DNA of 64,000 nucleotides, taken from NCBI RefSeq assembly GCF_900104175.1, contig NZ_FNIX01000016.1:109350-173349 (forward strand). The letters run 5' to 3'. The notes under the pieces are model-generated. The model had not been told where the DNA came from and did no database searches. It saw only the letters and a list, made by a program, of their open reading frames with translations. The DNA comes from Lentzea jiangxiensis. GTDB taxonomy: Bacteria; Actinomycetota; Actinomycetes; Mycobacteriales; Pseudonocardiaceae. Each line of letters begins with the position of its first letter. The stretch's first letter is position 1. Positions 16,515 through 26,286 of this stretch are shown here, piece by piece. The position numbers and the translations under genes were made by a program.

Positions 16515-17767
16515 GGCAGCGTGATCTTGCCGTCGACGGCCTTCGAGGCGATGTCCGAACGGTGGTGCGAGCCGGTGAGGTGGATCTCCGCGATGCGCTT
16601 GTAGGCGCGTTCGCGGGCCTTCGCCAGCGACTTGCCGGTGCCCACGACCGACAGCACGCGGCCACCGGACGAGACGACGGCGCCGTCCTCGCGGCGGCGC
16701 GTGCCGGCGTGCAGGACGCCCTCGGTCTCGGAGCCGGTGATCACGTCACCGGTGCGCGGCCGGTTCGGGTAGCCCTCGGCGGCCACCACGACGGTCACGG
16801 CGTAGCCGTTCTCCCACTCCAGGGCGGGCAGCTCGGAGAGCGTGCCGTTGGCGGCGGCGAGGAACAGCGCGGAGATCGGCGACTTCAGCAGGGCCAGGAC
16901 GGACTGCGTCTCCGGGTCGCCGAAGCGGCAGTTGAACTCGATGACCTGCACGCCGGACGACGTCAGCGCCAGGCCCGCGTACAGCAGGCCGACGAACGGC
17001 GTCTCGCGGGCGCGCAGCTCGTCGACGACGGGCTGGACGCACCGGGAGACGATCTCCTCGACGAGCCCGTCGGGAGCCCACGGCAGCGGCGCGTAGGCGC
17101 CCATGCCGCCGGTGTTCGGGCCCGCGTCGCCGTCGCCGACGCGCTTGAAGTCCTGCGCGGGGATCAGCGGCACCACGGACACGCCGTCGGTGACGCAGAA
17201 CAGCGACACCTCGGGGCCGTCCAGGAAGGACTCCAGCAGCACCGGGTGACCGCCGTCGAGCAGCGTCATCGCGTGCGCGCGGGCGGCGGCCAGGTCGGAC
17301 GTCACCACGACGCCCTTGCCGGCGGCGAGGCCGTCGTCCTTCACGACCCAGGTCGGGCCGAAGCGCCCCAGGGCCGCGTCGAGGCGCGCCGGGTTGTCCA
17401 CGACCTCGCTGTGGGCGGTCGGCACCCCCGCGGCGTTCATGACGTCCTTGGCGAACGCCTTGGACCCCTCGATGCAGGCGGCGGCCTTGGACGGGCCGAA
17501 GCACGGGATGCCGAGAGCGCGGACCGCGTCAGCGGCCCCGACGACCAGGGGTTGTTCGGGGCCGATGACGACTAGGTCGGCCTTCCACTCCTTCGCGAGG
17601 GTGGCGACCGCCGAGGCATCCGCGACGTCGACGCCGTAGATCTCGGCGTGTCCCGCGATACCCGCGTTGCCCGGCGCGCACGCCAAAGCAGTCAGCTGCG
17701 GGTCGCGTGACAACGCGAGGACAAGGGCATGCTCACGGGCTCCAGACCCGATGACCAGGACGCGCAC
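16511..17767 (-). CDS. purD: phosphoribosylamine-glycine ligase
   Basis: 418 residues, ATP-grasp enzyme. N-terminal domain starts MRVLVIGSGAREHALV; GPEQPLVVG and the PSKAAACIEGSK motif follow; the ATP-grasp core has DGLAAGKGVVV and the glycine-rich GDGDAGPNTGGMGAY segment. It joins phosphoribosylamine and glycine in step 2 of purine synthesis. The downstream ADP-ribosylglycohydrolase is coupled by a 4-nt overlap. Confidence 0.97.
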   Translation of the reverse strand: MRVLVIGSGAREHALVLALSRDPQLTALACAPGNAGIAGHAEIYGVDVADASAVATLAKEWKADLVVIGPEQPLVVGAADAVRALGIPCFGPSKAAACIEGSKAFAKDVMNAAGVPTAHSEVVDNPARLDAALGRFGPTWVVKDDGLAAGKGVVVTSDLAAARAHAMTLLDGGHPVLLESFLDGPEVSLFCVTDGVSVVPLIPAQDFKRVGDGDAGPNTGGMGAYAPLPWAPDGLVEEIVSRCVQPVVDELRARETPFVGLLYAGLALTSSGVQVIEFNCRFGDPETQSVLALLKSPISALFLAAANGTLSELPALEWENGYAVTVVVAAEGYPNRPRTGDVITGSETEGVLHAGTRRREDGAVVSSGGRVLSVVGTGKSLAKARERAYKRIAEIHLTGSHHRSDIASKAVDGKITLP

Positions 17768-17783
17768 GATTCCTGAGCGTAGT

Positions 17784-18764
17784 TCAGCCGAGCGCCTGCT
17801 TCGCCCCAGGGTGCAGCGGGACGGGGTCGGAGGAGGCGGCCTTGGCCTTGTCGATGTCCTTCACGGCCGGGTGAACCTTCTCCAGGTCAGCCTTCTTGTC
17901 GAAGATCAGCCTGGTCACCGCGCACGCGTTGTTGGCCGCGAAGTCCTCGCGCACGAGCAGCAGGTTCGGCACCACGATCGTGGGAACCTCGGCCGCGCCG
18001 TAGGTCGCGGCCGGGATCGGCGCGGTGTCGTACACCGGGCTGATCTTCTTCATCTCCGGCAGCTGCGGGGTGATGTCGAGGAACTTCACCCTGTCCTTCA
18101 GGGACGTGGTGATGTCGGTGATCTGCGGCGTCGGCAGGCCGCCCGACCAGATGAGGCCGTCGATGCTGCCGTCCTTCATGCCGTCCGCGGTCTTGGTGAG
18201 GTCGAGGCGCTGCGCCTGCACGTCGGTGTCGATGTTCAGCCCGGCCGACTTGAGCAGGCGTCCCGCGATGACCTCGGTGCCGGACTTGGGCGAGCCGGTC
18301 GAGATCCGCTTGCCCTTCATGTCGGCCACGGAGTTGATGCCGGAGTCCGCTCGGACGAGCACCTGCGTGTAGTTCGGGTAGATCCGCGACAACGCCGCGA
18401 TCTTCTGCTTCTGCCCGTTGAACGCCCCGGTGCCGTTGACGGCGTCCGCGGCGGTGTCCGCCAGCGAGAACGCGATGTCGTACGTGCCGCCGACGAGCTG
18501 CTGGATGTTCTGCACGGACGCGCCCGTCTCCGCGGACGACGCCTTGAGCTTCGAGTTGTCGCTGATCAGCTTGGCCAGACCACCGCCGACCACGAAGTAC
18601 ACGCCGCCGGAGTTGCCGGTCGCGATCGTGATCCGGCCGTCGGACGCCTCGCAGGACGCTCCACCGCCGGAGGCGTCCGGTGTGGTGGGTGTGCGCTTGC
18701 CGCCACACCCTGAGACCACGAGCGCCAATGCGATCGCACCGATCGCGTACTTACGCAGCTGCAT
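17784..18764 (-). CDS. TAXI-family TRAP transporter solute-binding lipoprotein
   Basis: 326 residues. The ATG at 18764 is chosen over an upstream GTG because a GGGAGGG Shine-Dalgarno lies 5-8 nt before it. The lipoprotein signal ends VVSGC (Cys20). The mature protein has the TAXI pattern: ITIATGNSGGVYFVVGGGLAKL, SVQNIQQLVGGTYDIAF, and GKRISTGSPKSGTEV. It delivers substrate to the fused TRAP permease encoded just upstream (14-nt gene overlap). TAXI systems often carry dicarboxylates or amino acids; the substrate here is unknown. Confidence 0.93.
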   Translation of the reverse strand: MQLRKYAIGAIALALVVSGCGGKRTPTTPDASGGGASCEASDGRITIATGNSGGVYFVVGGGLAKLISDNSKLKASSAETGASVQNIQQLVGGTYDIAFSLADTAADAVNGTGAFNGQKQKIAALSRIYPNYTQVLVRADSGINSVADMKGKRISTGSPKSGTEVIAGRLLKSAGLNIDTDVQAQRLDLTKTADGMKDGSIDGLIWSGGLPTPQITDITTSLKDRVKFLDITPQLPEMKKISPVYDTAPIPAATYGAAEVPTIVVPNLLLVREDFAANNACAVTRLIFDKKADLEKVHPAVKDIDKAKAASSDPVPLHPGAKQALG

Positions 18765-20691
18765 CACGAACCCTCCCACGGGTGACCAGGTGTACCGCGA
18801 CGGCCACCACGAGGAACCCGGCCCCGATGGCGATCGTCCACGGCTGCAGGTAGAGCAGGAACAACGCGGCCGGCACGCACAGCGCGCGTTCCGGCCAGCG
18901 CGCGGGACCGAACAACCAGCCGCCGGTCAGCACGGCGAGGGCGGCGACGCCCAGCGCGGACGCCCCGAACGCCCACACCGAGTCGAGCAGCGGCCCGCGC
19001 AGCAGCAGGGCGGAGCCCGCGTCGGTCAGCACGAACGCCAGCGGCACGAGGAACGCCGGCAGCGTGTACTTCCACGTCTGCCACATCGTCTTCATCACGT
19101 CGCCGCCGGTCAGGGCCGCCGCGGCGACCGCGGCCAGCGCCGTCGGCGGCGTCACCTCGGACAGCACCGCGTAGTAGAAGATGAACATCGCGGTCTCGGC
19201 CGGCTCGACGCCGAGCGTGATCAGCGCCGGCCCGATGACGACCCACGAGATGATGAACGACGCCGTCACGGGCACGGCCAGGCCGAGCACCGACACCGCG
19301 ACGGCCGCGAACACCGCCGTCAGCATCAGGACCACGACCTCGGACGACGACAGCAGCGACGCCAGGTCGACCAGCGACCCCGCGAGCGCCTGCCCCAGGC
19401 CGGTCTTGGTGATGGTCGAGGTGATCACACCGGCCGCCGCGCAGACCGCGATCACGGGGAACGCCGAGCGCACCCCGACCGACAGCGCGTCGGCGATCAG
19501 CCGGAGCCAGTCACGCCGGTGGTTGATCAGCGCGAAGAGCGCCGCCACGCCGGTCGCGTAGACGACGGCCTTGTAGACCGGGATGTCCAGCGCGAGGAAG
19601 ACGATGATGATCCCGAGCGACAGGAAGTGGTACCAGCCGAGCTTGAGCACGTCGAGGAAGCGGGGCGCGTCCACGTCGACCGGCTTCGCGCCGAACCGCC
19701 GCGCGTCGGCCTCGACCGCCAGCGCGATGCCGAGGTAGTAGAGCAGCGTCGGGATGATCGCCCAGATCAGCACCGACAGGTACGAGACCTGCAGGTACTC
19801 GGCGATGATGAACGCCGCCGCACCCAGCGTGGGCGGCGACAGGATCGCGCCGATGCCGGAGGCCGCGAGCAGTCCGCCCGCGTTCTCCTTGGGGTACCCG
19901 GCCTTCTGCAGCATCGGCCACGTCACGGCGCCCAGCGACACCGTGGTCGCCGTGCCCGAGCCCGAGACCGTGCCCAGCAGGAACCCGGCGGTCGCCGCGG
20001 TGCGTCCGGGTGCCGTCCGGGACTTCCTGAACGCCGCGAAGCTCACGTCGACGAAGAACTTGCCCGCGCCGGACGCGTTCAGCACGGCGCCGTAGATCGT
20101 GAACAGCACGATGTAGGTCGCCGCGACGTCCAGCGGCGTGCCGTAGAAGCCGCTGGCGTCGTTGAAGAAGCCGTTGATGATCTGCGGGAAGTCGACGCCG
20201 GAGTGCGCGATCGACCACGCCGGCGGCAGGAACCCGCCGTAGTAGGCGTAGGCGATGAACGCGAGGCACACCAGCGGGAGCACCCAGCCGGTCGTGCGGC
20301 GGCACGCCTCCAGGACGAGCACCAGCAGCACCGAGCCCGCGAGGACGTCGAGCGTCGTGAGCTGGCCCTGCCGGTTCAGGAACTCGTCGTAGCCCCCGAA
20401 CAGCGGGTAGGCGCCCGCCAGGAACGCGAGCCCAGCCAGCGCCCAGTCCCACCAGGGAGGCGTGTGCCCCTTGCCGTAGGCCAGGAACACCAGCGGCAGC
20501 GTCACCGCGAGGAAGATGATCAGGTAGTACTGGCTTCCCTTGGCGAACGGGAAGAACACCTGCTTCAGCACGAGTAGCGCGATCAGCAGACCGGCGATCC
20601 ACAGCGCCCGCTCCCACCGGGGTGAGAGCGAACGCGACGGCATCTCCTCGTCGTGCTCCGCGACGATGCGGGCGAGGTCCGGGTTGGCCAC
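18751..20691 (-). CDS. TRAP transporter permease, DctQM-type fused subunits
   Basis: 646 residues, highly hydrophobic, with roughly 16-18 predicted membrane helices. It contains the large-subunit signature regions GTVSGSGTATTVSLGAVTWP and SGIGAILSPPTLGAAAF, which form the substrate cavity in TRAP proteins of the 4TM/12TM fusion type. It works with the TAXI binding protein encoded 3' and is driven by an ion gradient rather than ATP. GTG start. Together the two genes make a complete two-component TAXI-TRAP system. Confidence 0.93.
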   Translation of the reverse strand: MANPDLARIVAEHDEEMPSRSLSPRWERALWIAGLLIALLVLKQVFFPFAKGSQYYLIIFLAVTLPLVFLAYGKGHTPPWWDWALAGLAFLAGAYPLFGGYDEFLNRQGQLTTLDVLAGSVLLVLVLEACRRTTGWVLPLVCLAFIAYAYYGGFLPPAWSIAHSGVDFPQIINGFFNDASGFYGTPLDVAATYIVLFTIYGAVLNASGAGKFFVDVSFAAFRKSRTAPGRTAATAGFLLGTVSGSGTATTVSLGAVTWPMLQKAGYPKENAGGLLAASGIGAILSPPTLGAAAFIIAEYLQVSYLSVLIWAIIPTLLYYLGIALAVEADARRFGAKPVDVDAPRFLDVLKLGWYHFLSLGIIIVFLALDIPVYKAVVYATGVAALFALINHRRDWLRLIADALSVGVRSAFPVIAVCAAAGVITSTITKTGLGQALAGSLVDLASLLSSSEVVVLMLTAVFAAVAVSVLGLAVPVTASFIISWVVIGPALITLGVEPAETAMFIFYYAVLSEVTPPTALAAVAAAALTGGDVMKTMWQTWKYTLPAFLVPLAFVLTDAGSALLLRGPLLDSVWAFGASALGVAALAVLTGGWLFGPARWPERALCVPAALFLLYLQPWTIAIGAGFLVVAVAVHLVTRGRVRDAAA

Positions 20692-20810
20692 GGACCGACC
20701 GTACTGTGGGGCCGATCACAGGCGTAGAGGATCATTCCAAAGGAACTGCAAAGAGTCCCGGCGACCGTCCACACGGCACGCGCGGGACAGCGCTCCCGCC
20801 ATTGCGCAGA

Positions 20811-22367
20811 ATGAGCGGCATGGTCGGGCCTGAACTGCTGCTGCTGTTGCTCGGTGCGCTGGTCGTCACGTCCGTCGCACGACGCCTGAACTGGTCGGCG
20901 CCACTGGTGCTGGTCGCGGTCGGGCTCGTGGTCTCGTTCATACCGGGCGTGCCGGAGTTCGAGCTGGACCCGCACCTCATCCTGCTGGTGGTGCTGCCGC
21001 CGCTGCTCTACAGCGCGGCGCTCGACAGCTCCTACCTGAACATCCGCGCGAACCTGCGGCCCATCGGCCTGCTCGCGGTCGGGCTGGTGCTGTTCACGAC
21101 GCTCGTCGTCGGCGTCACGGCCAAGCTGGTCTTCCCGGAGATGCCGTTCGCGGCCGCGCTGGTGCTGGGTGCCGTGGTGGCGCCGCCGGACGCCGTGGCG
21201 GCGGTGGCGATCGGGCGCAAGCTCGGCCTGCAGCGCCGGGCGATGACGTTGCTGGTCGGCGAGAGCCTGATCAACGACGCCACCGCGCTGACGGCGTTCA
21301 AGGTCGCGGTGGCGGCCGCGGCGGGCGCCGCCATGCACCCCGTCGAGGGCGTCGGCCTGTTCCTCCTGGTCACCGCCGGCGGTATCGCGGTCGGACTGGT
21401 CGTCGGCGTGGTGGTCAGGTTCCTGCGCAGGCGGCTCTGCGAGGGCGTGCTGGAGAGCGCGCTGGGGCTGCTCGTGCCGTTCGGCGCGTACCTGCTCGCC
21501 GAGGAGGTAGCGCACGTCTCGGGCGTGCTCGCGGTCGTCGTCGCGGGCCTCTACATCGGCCACCACTCGCCGCGCGGCAAGTACTCGACGCGGTTGCAGG
21601 ACGCCGCGGTCTGGAAGGCGCTGGACGCGTTGCTGGAGGCGTTCGTCTTCGCGCTGATCGGCCTGCAGGTGTCCGCGATCATCCGCGACGTCGACCTGGA
21701 CGCCGCCCTGCTGCTCGGGGCCGGCGCGGTGCTGCTCGCGACGGTCCTGGCCCGGTTCGCCTGGATGTACCCGGCCACGTACGTCCCCAGGTACCTGTCG
21801 AAGCGGTTGCGCGAGCGCGAACGCCCACCGCACCTCGGGCAGGTGACGGTGATCGCGTGGGCCGGCATGCGCGGTGTCGTGACGCTGGCCGCGGCGGCCG
21901 CGATCCCGGAGGACGTCCCCGGCCGTGACGTCATCCTGTTCTGCGCGTTCGTGGTCACGGTCGCGACCCTGCTGTTGCAGGGCCTCACGCTGCCGTGGGT
22001 CATCGACAAGATCGGTTTCGAGGGCGACGACGCGCGCCAGGACGCCCTGGCCGAGGCGCAGGTGCAGCACCGGGCGGCGCAGGCGGCGGTCACGAGGCTC
22101 GACCAGGAGACCGAGGACGTGCCCGACCACGTGCGCGACCAGCTGCGCTCCCTCGCCGAGCACCGGGGCAACGCGGCCTGGGAGCGGCTCGGGCGCCAGG
22201 AGCAGGAGAGCCCGGCGGCCGCGTACCGCAGGCTGCGCCGGGTGATGCTCGGCGCCGAACGTGACGAGTTCGTCAGGGCCCGCGACGCCGGGGAGATCGA
22301 CGACGAGGTGCTGTTCCGGGTGCTGCGCGAGCTGGACCTGGAGGAAGCCGCACTGTCCCGTGAGTAA
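20811..22367 (+). CDS. CPA1-family Na+/H+ antiporter
   Basis: 518 residues from ATG 20811 (a second ATG lies at 20820; no strong Shine-Dalgarno decides). About 12 membrane helices span residues 1-410, including ALVLGAVVAPPDAVAAVAIG and GESLINDATALTAF, the NhaP/NHE ion-binding region with the Asn-Asp pair. Then comes AWAGMRGVVTLAAA. The last 110 residues are hydrophilic and helical (QVQHRAAQAAVTRLDQ...), a cytoplasmic tail seen in Nha1/YjcE-type antiporters. Expected role: Na+ or K+ export against protons. It is divergent from the TRAP genes. Confidence 0.93.
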   Translation: MSGMVGPELLLLLLGALVVTSVARRLNWSAPLVLVAVGLVVSFIPGVPEFELDPHLILLVVLPPLLYSAALDSSYLNIRANLRPIGLLAVGLVLFTTLVVGVTAKLVFPEMPFAAALVLGAVVAPPDAVAAVAIGRKLGLQRRAMTLLVGESLINDATALTAFKVAVAAAAGAAMHPVEGVGLFLLVTAGGIAVGLVVGVVVRFLRRRLCEGVLESALGLLVPFGAYLLAEEVAHVSGVLAVVVAGLYIGHHSPRGKYSTRLQDAAVWKALDALLEAFVFALIGLQVSAIIRDVDLDAALLLGAGAVLLATVLARFAWMYPATYVPRYLSKRLRERERPPHLGQVTVIAWAGMRGVVTLAAAAAIPEDVPGRDVILFCAFVVTVATLLLQGLTLPWVIDKIGFEGDDARQDALAEAQVQHRAAQAAVTRLDQETEDVPDHVRDQLRSLAEHRGNAAWERLGRQEQESPAAAYRRLRRVMLGAERDEFVRARDAGEIDDEVLFRVLRELDLEEAALSRE

Positions 22368-22433
22368 CCGTTCACCTGCATTTCGTGTTGCGATGCTTGG
22401 GTGCGCTTCCAACACGGAATGGGAGGTCGAACG

Positions 22434-23516
22434 ATGCATCGGAGAGGTCTGGCTGCCGTAGTACTCGTGTTCGCGGGTGCGGTGGTGGCGTCCCTGCCCT
22501 CCGCGTCGGCACACGACGACAAGGGCCCGATCGTCATCGGGCACCGCGGCGCGTCGGCGTACCGGCCCGAGCACACGCTCGCGGCGTACGAGCTCGCCGC
22601 GCGGATGGGTGCCGACTTCATCGAGCCGGACCTGGTGCCCACCAGGGACGGCCAGCTGGTCGCCCGGCACGAGAACGAGATCGGGGGCACGACGAACGTC
22701 GACACCAAGCCCGAGTTCGCCGACCGCAGGAAGACCAAGACCATCGACGGCGCGGCGGTCACCGGCTGGTTCACCGAGGACTTCACGCTCGCCGAGCTGA
22801 AGACGTTGCGCGCCAAGGAACGCATTCCGGCGATCCGCCCGCGCAACACCCTCTACGACGGCCGCTTCGAGGTGCCGACGCTGCAGGAGGTCGTCGACCT
22901 GTCGAAGCGCCTGTCGCGCGAGCTGCGCCGCGACATCGGCATCTACCCGGAGACCAAGCACCCGACGTACTTCCAGTCGATCGGTCTCGCGCTGGAGCCG
23001 AAGCTCGTCGACGTGCTGAACCGCAACGGCCTCAACCGCCGCGGCGCCAAGGTCTACGTGCAGTCCTTCGAGGTCGCGAACCTCAAGGAGCTCAACAGGT
23101 CGCTGCGCGTCCCGATCGTGCAGCTGGTCAACGCCTCCGGCGCGCCGTACGACTTCGTCAAGGCCGGCGACAAGCGCACCTACGCCGACCTGGTCACCCC
23201 GGCCGGCCTGCGCGAGATCCGGTCGTACGCGGACGGCGTCGGCCTCGCCAAGGACGTCATGGTCCCGCGGGACGCCAACGGCTTCCTGAAGGCGCCGACC
23301 ACGGTGGTCAAGGACGCGCACAGGGCCGGTTTGACCGTGCACGCCTGGACGTTCCGCAACGAGAACTCGTTCCTGCCCGCGGACTTCCGGTCCTCGACCG
23401 ACCCGGCCGCGTACGGCCGGGCCTTCGAGGAGTACGAGCTGTTCTTCGCGCAGGGCGTCGACGGCGTGTTCGCGGACAACCCCGACACGGCCGTCGAGGC
23501 CAAGGTCAAGCGGTAG
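22434..23516 (+). CDS. exported glycerophosphodiester phosphodiesterase (GlpQ-like)
   Basis: 360 residues. The ATG at 22434 follows GGGAGG by 8 nt. Residues 1-26 are a Sec signal peptide ending PSASA-HDD. The catalytic TIM barrel starts IVIGHRGASAYRPEHT, with the general acid-base His and metal-binding Glu/Asp in GADFIEPDLVPTRDG and the second His in VARHE. The GDPD insertion region between strands fits the long bacterial GlpQ type. It would hydrolyse glycerophosphodiesters or teichoic-acid-like polymers to glycerol-3-phosphate outside the cell. Confidence 0.94.
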   Translation: MHRRGLAAVVLVFAGAVVASLPSASAHDDKGPIVIGHRGASAYRPEHTLAAYELAARMGADFIEPDLVPTRDGQLVARHENEIGGTTNVDTKPEFADRRKTKTIDGAAVTGWFTEDFTLAELKTLRAKERIPAIRPRNTLYDGRFEVPTLQEVVDLSKRLSRELRRDIGIYPETKHPTYFQSIGLALEPKLVDVLNRNGLNRRGAKVYVQSFEVANLKELNRSLRVPIVQLVNASGAPYDFVKAGDKRTYADLVTPAGLREIRSYADGVGLAKDVMVPRDANGFLKAPTTVVKDAHRAGLTVHAWTFRNENSFLPADFRSSTDPAAYGRAFEEYELFFAQGVDGVFADNPDTAVEAKVKR

Positions 23517-24630
23517 CGAGTGCGAGCGTGCGGTCCTCGCCGAGCAACCCGCGTTGCTCCAGCAGGGGCCGCACGCCCTCACCGAACCAGTACGCCTCTT
23601 CGAGATGCGGGTAGCCGGACAGCACGAACTCCTCGATGCCGATCGAGTGGTACTCCTCGATCAGGTCGGCGACCTCGGCGTGCGAGCCCACCAACGCCGT
23701 TCCGGCACCACCGCGCACGAGTCCGACGCCCGCCCACAGGTTCGGGTAGACCTCCAGCCCGCGCACGCCACGGCTGAGGTCGCCGCCGTGCAGTGCCAGC
23801 ATCCGTTGCTGGCCAACGGACTCCGACGCGCCCAGCTGTTCCTGGGCCTTGGCCACCGCGGCCGGGTCCAGCGCGTCCAGCAGCTTCGCGGCCGACGCCC
23901 ACGCCTCCGCCGAGGTGTCCCGGCTGATCGTGTGCAGCCGGATGCCGAACCGGATGGGCCGGTCCGTCAGCGCCCGCACCCGCGCGATCTTCTCGGCCAC
24001 GTCGGCCGGCGGTTCGCCCCAGGTCAGGTACACGTCGGCCCGTGCGGCGGCCACCGGCAGGGCCGCGTCCGACGAGCCGCCGAAGTAGATCGGCGGCACC
24101 GGGTCCGGTGCGGCCAGCACCGTGGCGTCCCGCACCTGGTAGTGCTTGCCCTGGAACGTGTACGGCCTGCCGGTCCAGACACCGCGCACGACCTGGAGGA
24201 ACTCGTCGGTGCGCTCGTAGCGCTGGTCCTTGCCGAGCCAGTCGCCGAACCGCTGCTGCTCGATCGAGTCACCACCGGTCACGACGTTCAGCAGCAGACG
24301 CCCGCGCGAGATCCGCTGGTAGGTCGAGGCCATCTGCGCCGCCAGGGTCGGGGACAGCACGCCCGGCCGGAACGCCACGAGGAACTTCAGGGTCTTCGTC
24401 TGCGCGATCAGCGCCGACGTGGTCAGCCACGCGTCCTCGCACCACGTGCCGGTCGGCGTGAGCACACCGGTGAACCCGACCTGCTCGGCCGTCCGCGCGA
24501 TCTGCGCGAGGTAGTCGATGTCCGGCTCGCGGCGGGCTCCGGCGGCCGGTGCGCGGTTGGCGTGGAAGTGCTCCACCACCGTGCGGCCGTCGCCGGAGGT
24601 CGGCAGGAACCAGTGCAGCGTGATGCTCAT
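23506..24630 (-). CDS. ssuD: SsuD-like flavin-dependent alkanesulfonate monooxygenase
   Basis: 374 residues of the luciferase-like superfamily. The ATG at 24630 overlaps the ssuA stop in ATGA; longer frames re-read ssuA. It shows the SsuD-like opening ITLHWFLPTSGDGRTV, then FTGVLTPTGTWCEDAW, KFLVAFRPG and RLLLNVVTGGDS. It uses FMNH2 and O2 to release sulfite from organosulfonates. It is the last gene of the ssuCBA-ssuD order. No FMN reductase (SsuE) is encoded nearby. It overlaps the GDPD stop by 11 nt on the opposite strand. Confidence 0.9.
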   Translation of the reverse strand: MSITLHWFLPTSGDGRTVVEHFHANRAPAAGARREPDIDYLAQIARTAEQVGFTGVLTPTGTWCEDAWLTTSALIAQTKTLKFLVAFRPGVLSPTLAAQMASTYQRISRGRLLLNVVTGGDSIEQQRFGDWLGKDQRYERTDEFLQVVRGVWTGRPYTFQGKHYQVRDATVLAAPDPVPPIYFGGSSDAALPVAAARADVYLTWGEPPADVAEKIARVRALTDRPIRFGIRLHTISRDTSAEAWASAAKLLDALDPAAVAKAQEQLGASESVGQQRMLALHGGDLSRGVRGLEVYPNLWAGVGLVRGGAGTALVGSHAEVADLIEEYHSIGIEEFVLSGYPHLEEAYWFGEGVRPLLEQRGLLGEDRTLALATA

Positions 24631-25601
24631 GCGAGATCTCCCTGGAACCTCGTGTCGACGAATTTCGCGAAGTCGACCTTGCCCGGCAACGTCTTCTCGT
24701 CGGTGAACACGTCCGCGAGCTCCTGCTCCGACCTGATCAGGGTGTCGTCGATCTTCACCGGGAGGTCGCCGTTGCGGTTCACGGCGGTCAGGGCGACCTC
24801 GTACTTCAGCCCGGTCTCCGCCGCCCACGCCCTCGCCCACTCCTCGCGGTGCGTGTCGGCCCACTTCTGGGCCTTGTAGTAGCGGATCAGGTACTCCTTG
24901 AGCGCCGCGTTCTTCCCCTTGTCCTCCAACGCCTTGCGGCCCGCGACCTGGAACCCGTAGCCGTTGGCCTTACCGCGGCCGTCGGTCAGCACGCGGGCCT
25001 TGGCCTCGGCCTGCGCCTGTGCCGTGTAGGGGTCCCAGACCGCCCACGCGTCGACCTTGCCCTGCGTGAACGCGCCGTACGCGTCCGAGGGCTGCAGGAA
25101 GTTCAGCGTCACGTCCTTGGTCGTCAACCCGTTGGCGCGCAGGGTGAGCAGCACCTGGCCGTGCGCCGAACTGCCCTTGGCGACCGCGATGTTCCTGCCC
25201 CTGAGGTCGGTGACCTCCCGCAGCGGCGAGTTCTCCGGCACCAGGATCGCGTCGGCCTCGACCTGGCCCTTGGACGCGGCGACGGCGGCGATCTTGGCGT
25301 TCGCGGCGGCGGCGAAGATCGGGGGTGTGTTGCCCACACCCCCGACGTCGATGGCCCCGGCGGACGCCGCTTCGAGCAGCGGCGGGCCGGAGGTGAACGT
25401 GGACCACTCGAGCTCGTGCGGGAAGTCGTTCAGCAGTCCGGCGGCGGTGAGCAGCGCCTTCGCGCCGCCCTTCTGGTCGCCGACCTTGAGGACGACCTCA
25501 CCCGCGGGCGTGTCCGCGGCCTGCCCACCGGTCGAGCACCCGGTGGCGAAGACGATCGCGGCGAGCAGGCCGAGGAGCTTTCGGCTAGGCGGCTTCTTCA
25601 A
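24627..25601 (-). CDS. ssuA: aliphatic sulfonate ABC transporter, substrate-binding lipoprotein
   Basis: 324 residues. It begins at a TTG (25601) inside the ssuB 3' end; GGGAG lies about 7 nt upstream and no ATG or GTG start keeps the signal peptide. The lipobox ends FATGC (Cys22). The mature protein is a type II periplasmic-binding fold of the SsuA/TauA family: VKVGDQKGG-like start, SGPPLLEAASAGAIDVGGVG, and GKVDAWAVWDPY. It captures sulfonates for SsuBC. Confidence 0.92.
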   Translation of the reverse strand: MKKPPSRKLLGLLAAIVFATGCSTGGQAADTPAGEVVLKVGDQKGGAKALLTAAGLLNDFPHELEWSTFTSGPPLLEAASAGAIDVGGVGNTPPIFAAAANAKIAAVAASKGQVEADAILVPENSPLREVTDLRGRNIAVAKGSSAHGQVLLTLRANGLTTKDVTLNFLQPSDAYGAFTQGKVDAWAVWDPYTAQAQAEAKARVLTDGRGKANGYGFQVAGRKALEDKGKNAALKEYLIRYYKAQKWADTHREEWARAWAAETGLKYEVALTAVNRNGDLPVKIDDTLIRSEQELADVFTDEKTLPGKVDFAKFVDTRFQGDLA

Positions 25602-26286
25602 CTTCCACTCCCAGGTCAGCGAGCACGCGGGTGCGTTGCTCCACGACGGAGGCCCGGCGGCGCGGGCGGGGCAGGTCGACGTGGTGCGTGGCGACGATCC
25701 GGCCCTCGTCGAGCACGAGGATCCGGTCGGCCAGCAGCAACGCCTCGTCGACGTCGTGCGTCACGAGCAGCACGGCGGGCTTGTGCCTCGTCCACAGGTC
25801 TTCCACGAGGTGGTGCATGGCGAGCCTGGTCAGCGCGTCCAGGGCGCCGAACGGTTCGTCCAGCAGCAGCACGTCCGGCTCGCGCACCAGTGCCCTGGCG
25901 AGCGAGACCCGCTGGGCCTCGCCGCCGGACAACGTCAGCGGCCACGCGTCGGCGTGGCCGGGCAGCCGCACCTCCTGCAGCGCCCTGAGGGCGACCGCGC
26001 GGCCGTCCGGCCTGTGCAGGCCCAGCGCGATGTTCCGCCAGACCTTGCGCCACGGCAGCAGGCGCGGCTGCTGGAACGCGATCGACACCTTGCCCGGCAC
26101 CCGCGCCGCGCCCCGCACCTCGCGGTCCAGGCCGGCGAGGATCCTCAGCAACGTCGACTTGCCGCAGCCGCTGCGCCCGAGCAGGGCCACGAACTCGCCG
26201 GGCTCGACCTCGAGGTCGATGCCGTCCAGCACGGTCCGCGCGCCGAAAGCCTTGTGCAGCCCGCGAACGCTCACCGCTTTTGCCAC
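25585..26286 (-). CDS. ssuB: sulfonate ABC transporter ATP-binding protein
   Basis: 233 residues. Walker A is GRSGCGKST, the signature is LSGGEAQRVSLARAL, Walker B is VLLLDEPFGALDA, and the switch His is in LLVTHDVDEAL. It energises uptake through SsuC. The GTG start overlaps the ssuC stop by 16 nt, and its own 3' end overlaps ssuA by 17 nt, so the three genes are tightly coupled. Confidence 0.94.
   Translation of the reverse strand: MAKAVSVRGLHKAFGARTVLDGIDLEVEPGEFVALLGRSGCGKSTLLRILAGLDREVRGAARVPGKVSIAFQQPRLLPWRKVWRNIALGLHRPDGRAVALRALQEVRLPGHADAWPLTLSGGEAQRVSLARALVREPDVLLLDEPFGALDALTRLAMHHLVEDLWTRHKPAVLLVTHDVDEALLLADRILVLDEGRIVATHHVDLPRPRRRASVVEQRTRVLADLGVEVEEAA

Noticed and set aside
20583..23582. 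999-codon minus-strand frame opposite the antiporter and GDPD genes
   Set aside because: It is antisense to two clear genes. Long antisense frames are expected at this GC content, and its residues are low-complexity Arg/Gly/His.
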